DNA of 64,000 bases from Austropuccinia psidii (Eukaryota; Basidiomycota; Pucciniomycetes; Pucciniales; Sphaerophragmiaceae): the NCBI GenBank assembly GCA_023105745.1, contig JALGQZ010000006.1, positions 29,961,686 to 30,025,685 on the forward strand, written 5' to 3'. The notes under the pieces are model-generated. The model saw only the letters and a list, made by a program, of their open reading frames with translations. It had not been told where the DNA came from and ran no database searches. Below, piece by piece: positions 60,234 through 64,000 of this stretch. A program made the translations under genes and the position numbers. How positions within the stretch are numbered: position 1 is the first letter of the stretch; each line of letters starts with the position of its first letter.

Positions 60234-61651
60234 TGTCAGGCTGAGTCTATGAAGAGGTGACAATACTAGTATGTACAACCTAAACTATTACTGTGACACA
60301 GATAATAATTATTAAAAAAGATTTAAATCAAAATAAAAGGGCTTTACTAAAGAGATTTTTAGTGGTGGTGAGCACTGCTGAAAGCCCTGGGTGCAGCTTT
60401 ACCAATTGGGTTATTATAATAAAGACTACAATACTTAAAATTGGAAGTATACCTGTTTATTTTCCAATATTAAAATTTTTTTTTACAGTTGTACTATGTA
60501 GGAATTCAAGAGCAGGATGAGGAAACCTTTTCTTGTGGAGAAAAGGTCCCTTTTTAACCTAAAATTTGGTGGGAAAGGCTTGTAGACCTTTCTACATGGA
60601 GGAAGGGAAGATTTTTTACTTCCAGATACTGGCTTGTGGCCTTAATAGTGCCTGTATGCTCTGTATTTGGCTCAGATGTGGTTTTGAAACCACATCTGGG
60701 CAGTTTTCACCAATACAGGGTGAAAATGTTCATCTGGGGACCACATAGCCCTCTTCTGACATGTATCAAACGTAGAATGCTGTACAGAACCTGTATGGGA
60801 CCCCAGTATTGAATTAAATATTAGGTATTGAAGTATAAACATGCTTCTTCATCTATTTGACACCTCATAATCATACTTATGGGAGAATGTCCCACAATGA
60901 CACTTTATTGGTCTAACTGTGGGATTTTGACCTTAAAACTGCCATACCTTTGTCATTTTTTAAGATATCAAGCTCAATGTTGGTTCATTGTGTAGCCCTG
61001 ATTGTGTCCTACACAATGGTACCTCATTGGATATGGTTATCATTAAGTATGGAAAAGGTATGCCATGTACAAGATTTTTTGTACATATGTATGAATTTCT
61101 AAAAATCTGTATGGAACTTGTTTGCCCCATAGCTTTTGTTTTAGATGAAATATGGGAAAATGGATGGTACAATCAGATATCCCTGATTGTTCTATCTTCA
61201 AAAAGACCCCACTTTAGGCATCTCACACTAAAACTGTAGAAGTTAGATGGGAGGTGAATATTTTATTCACCCTTATTTGACCTTATTTTGGTCATAAATT
61301 CTGTGATTCTGTTGCCAGCCCAATTTGGCTAGTACCATTGGATAGCACTGACCTAGAGCCTCATTTTGAATACCCATTTGAGGGGGTCAAGCCTCTTCCT
61401 CTGGATTTCAGATGAGAGGTAAAAAATAAGGTTTATGCTCAGCAGCAACTTTGAGCAGGAATAACTTTGTTATTCTTTGTCCTGTGATGATGAGAATTGT
61501 ATATTTGGGAGGGAATGAGTTTTTTCTTTTGTTTGATACCTTTGGAGCTGATTTGGCTCAGATCCATGTTTTGGTGGTATCATGGCTATACCATTGATTT
61601 ATGTTGTTTGGTTGTCATGCTTGTGCTCTGGTTTTGAGTCACAGGCTGACA
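60234..61651 (-). repeat. Putative 3' LTR of element E (about 1418 bp)
   Basis: The minus-strand start TGTCAGCCTGTGAC at 61651 is well placed, directly after a polypurine tract and the E pol gene. The far end is proposed at 60234, where the plus strand reads TGTCAGG, giving TGTCAG...CTGACA ends and a length like that of the A LTR. No second copy is in the window to confirm it. Frames inside (for example 60988-61239) are not called. Confidence 0.55.
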
Positions 61652-61667
61652 TACCCTCCCTCCAAAA
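61652..61667 (-). promoter_or_regulatory. Polypurine tract of element E
   Basis: The minus strand reads TTTTGGAGGGAGGGTA immediately before the LTR start. Confidence 0.75.
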
Positions 61668-64000
61668 TAAGCTCAGCATTGATGAGACTTTTAAGTCCTC
61701 CTAGAAGCCCTGAATCTCTTTAGATGAAGGTTCCCATATGGTATGGCATCTTCAGCCAACCATTTGTCTTTATATGCTGTCTGGTTTCTAAATCTGACCA
61801 AGTACTGCCTCTGGTCTCTACCATTTAGTGTAATCTTCCTGGCCTCAATGATTTTCTTTGCAGGGCTGGGTATTCTTCCACTTCCACTATTTTTGGTGGA
61901 GTGGGATTCTTTTTCCTGGAAGGGAACTTATCCTCCTCTGTCTGGAAGTATGGTTTAACCAGACTCACTGGGAATACTGGGTGTTTCCTAGAAAATTCCT
62001 CTGTGAGTCTGACTTCCACTTCATTTTTCCCTATCAGCTTAATGATAGTGAAGGGCCCTAAAAATGACTCTCTAATCTTCTTTTGTTCCTTAAGATTTCT
62101 GAAGTTTAGTGTAGACACTAACACTTGGTCTCCCTCTTTAAAGTCAGGTTACATGTGTGATTTGTCCCACCTCTGTTTGTTGTATTCTTTTGCCTCAGCT
62201 ATGCATTTGGCAGCTATTTCGCAAGCCCTCTTCCACATATTATGGAGGTCCTTTGCTGTGGGGTGGATAGCTACAAGATTCTTTTTCAAGTGATCCACAG
62301 GCAGTAGGGGGTTCCACCCTTTTTCTACCAGTGAAGGTGATTTTCCTGTGGTAGAATGCTGGCTAGTATTATAAGCAGTTGGACTGCTGGTAGAAGGTTA
62401 ACCCAGTCATGGGTGTATCCTTCATGGTCCTTGTATTCCATGCCATATGCACAGAACCTTCTAAGGATATCCTCCATGGTTTGGATCATCCTTTCAGCTA
62501 GGCCCTCTGTTTGTGGATTGTAAGCTGTATAAAATGCAAGCTTTGTGCCTAGAATGTCATACAAGTTGGTCCAAAATTCTGATGTAAATTTTGGGTCCCT
62601 ATCACTCATGATAATTTTAGGGACTCCACAAGTGGATATTATATTATTTCAAAATAACAAAGAAGTATCCATTTCTGTGTCCTCCTTGTGACATGGTAGG
62701 CACCTCACACTCTTTCTGAACCTATCAACTATTATTAGGCAAGCATTGAAGCTTTCTTTGCCTCCTGGGAAAATTCCTGTAACCCAGTCTGTGTTGATTG
62801 TTTCCCATGGTTGTTTTGATTCTTCTATGTGTTAAAGTAGCCCATACTTTTTCCCATGGTTTTTGTTTGCCTTCTGGTATCTTTTTCAAGTGATGATATA
62901 TTCATTCAACTCTTGTTCCCATTGGGGCCACCAAGCTGTGCCTGCTACCTTTTTCTTGGTCCTGTCTTCACTCATGTGTCCCATATAGGGGCAGTCATGG
63001 CATTCCTGCAGGATCAGGGATATATGGTCTTTGTCTACTACTGTGAGTGCACTTTTGTGTTTCTCTCTATGGTAGAGCAGGCCATCTATAAGGAAAAACC
63101 TGTTGTCCTTATAGTCCCTCAACCAGGGTTCCTCTAACTGGGATTCCAGTTCTGGGCTCCTGTACTTCTTTTGAAGGAGTTGCAACAGTATGCCACACTG
63201 TTTGTGTTTGGCATATGTCTTCATTACTGCACTGAAAAATTAAGTATGCAGTTGAGAGGAGCTTATTCCCAATATGAGAGTTTCTGTTCCTTCTGAATCA
63301 GTGTCTCCACTGTCCGGGGTACCATGCTCTGATTCCCATTCAGAAAATCTGAGGTTTCTCCTCCTTCCTATTTCCATGAAATGGACAGGGACTTTTGCTG
63401 CTACTTCAGTGTCATAAGCTGGATTGCTTTTGACATTGTCCAGTAGCCATCTGAATTGGTATGTCCTTTACCTTCCCTGTATATGATGGTTTTATTGCCC
63501 CTATACTCTTGAATAGCTATTTGCAACATCAACATGTGTCTGTTGGTGGTCTTCATGTTCAGTAAAGACTTCAAGGCTGTGCATTCTGTGTAGACGTCAA
63601 AGATTGCAACCTCCAAATAATAGTGAAGTGTTTCCAGGGCCCAGACTAAGCATAGGCATTCAGTCTGGGTGGCCCCATACCTGGCTTCTGAATCTTACAG
63701 CTTCCTAGAGATTTAGCATATTACTCCCTCTCTTGGTTCACCATCCACAATTTGCCTCTGGTGAAGGGCTTCCCCTAAGCCTTGGCTATGTTCTGCATCT
63801 ATGTATAACTTGAATGGTAGCTCAAAGTCAGGTAAGATGAGCACAGGTGCATTTGTGAGTTCATGTTTGATCCTCTCATATTCATCCCTCCTTTCCTTGG
63901 TAATTTTAAAAGCTACATCTTTTGAACATACCTTTTACAGACTACTAGTTATGTGGGAAAAATCTCTGATGTGGTTTCTGCAGTAGCTAGCAAACCCAAG
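61668..64000 (-). pseudogene. pol: Element E pol, 3' half: RNase H, integrase, chromodomain
   Basis: Fourth chromovirus family, entering from the right edge. RNase H (about 64000-63400) is broken but shows [16 protein letters not shown] in this position in element D ([10 protein letters not shown]) is E here. The integrase finger region lies at 63224-62886 (YHREKHKSALTV, CHDCPYMGHMSED). The first core aspartate is in [12 protein letters not shown] (about 62785). The second and the glutamate are in [10 protein letters not shown] and [12 protein letters not shown] (62609-62325). The C-terminal domain (62124-61825) has LVSTLNFRNLKEQKK and KHPVFPVSLVKPY, followed after a frameshift by a chromodomain-like QYLVRFRNQTAYKDKW. 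At least three frameshifts or stops are present. Closer to families B and D than to A. Confidence 0.87.

Noticed and set aside
1..64000. Repeat-induced point mutation as the cause of decay
   Set aside because: Stops include one-base deletions and G-to-T type changes as well as transitions. I could not compute dinucleotide indices, and rust fungi are not known for strong RIP.
1..64000. tRNA, rRNA or CRISPR features
   Set aside because: No GGTTCRANNCC box paired with a plausible A box, no rRNA-like stretch, and the direct repeats present are LTRs, the protease module or decayed minisatellites.

Overview
This is an AT-rich eukaryotic window made almost entirely of retrotransposon sequence. All recognisable coding belongs to Ty3/gypsy LTR retrotransposons whose pol genes end in a chromodomain or chromodomain-like tail (chromoviruses). 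No convincing host gene, tRNA, rRNA or CRISPR array was found. The gag proteins resemble, from memory, the very abundant families of the rust fungus Austropuccinia psidii (myrtle rust), so a rust genome of that type is the best guess. That is recognition, not a search result.

Four element families are present. Family A has 1.43 kb LTRs, separate overlapping gag and pol frames, and a chromodomain. One complete copy lies at 571-10770 (+), and a deleted copy A' at 52054-~54645 (-). Family B has 1.9 kb LTRs that begin TGTGAG and end TTACA in element orientation. Its copies are B1 (1-14499, -, interrupted by A), B3 (~21570-27594, +, 5'-truncated), B2 (35188-52053, +, interrupted three times), and solo LTRs at 23615-25549, 48261-50181 and 54845-56762. 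Family D has 1.8 kb LTRs and one gag-pol frame; one full-length copy lies at 37058-47061 (-). Family E is represented by a 3' LTR and the 3' half of pol at about 60234-64000 (-).

Nesting is resolved to the base in several places. A sits in the gag of B1 (ATTTT duplication). D sits in the 5' LTR of B2 (GCACT/GTACT). A solo B LTR sits in the gag of B2 (CCAAG), and another sits in the chromodomain end of B3 (AAGAA/AAGGA). A' sits in the protease of B2. Removing each insert rejoins a sequence that matches the other copies. The order is therefore B1, B2 and B3 first, then A, D, A' and the solo LTRs.

Between the elements are AT-rich stretches (14.5-21.57 kb and 30.0-35.2 kb) with no supportable gene. 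An old dispersed repeat of unknown identity (R) is present twice in the same orientation, at about 27.67-30.03 kb and 57.1-60.0 kb, and carries decayed coding. The least expected structures are a doubled protease module in A that looks like a join of two subfamily types, damaged reverse transcriptase active sites in both long elements, an imperfect duplicated block in A's 3' untranslated region, candidate splice signals in A's LTR, conserved hairpins in the LTRs, and a GC-rich hairpin cluster in the 34 kb AT desert.

Every pol gene carries stops or frameshifts, so no copy looks autonomous. Only the gag of element A is uninterrupted.
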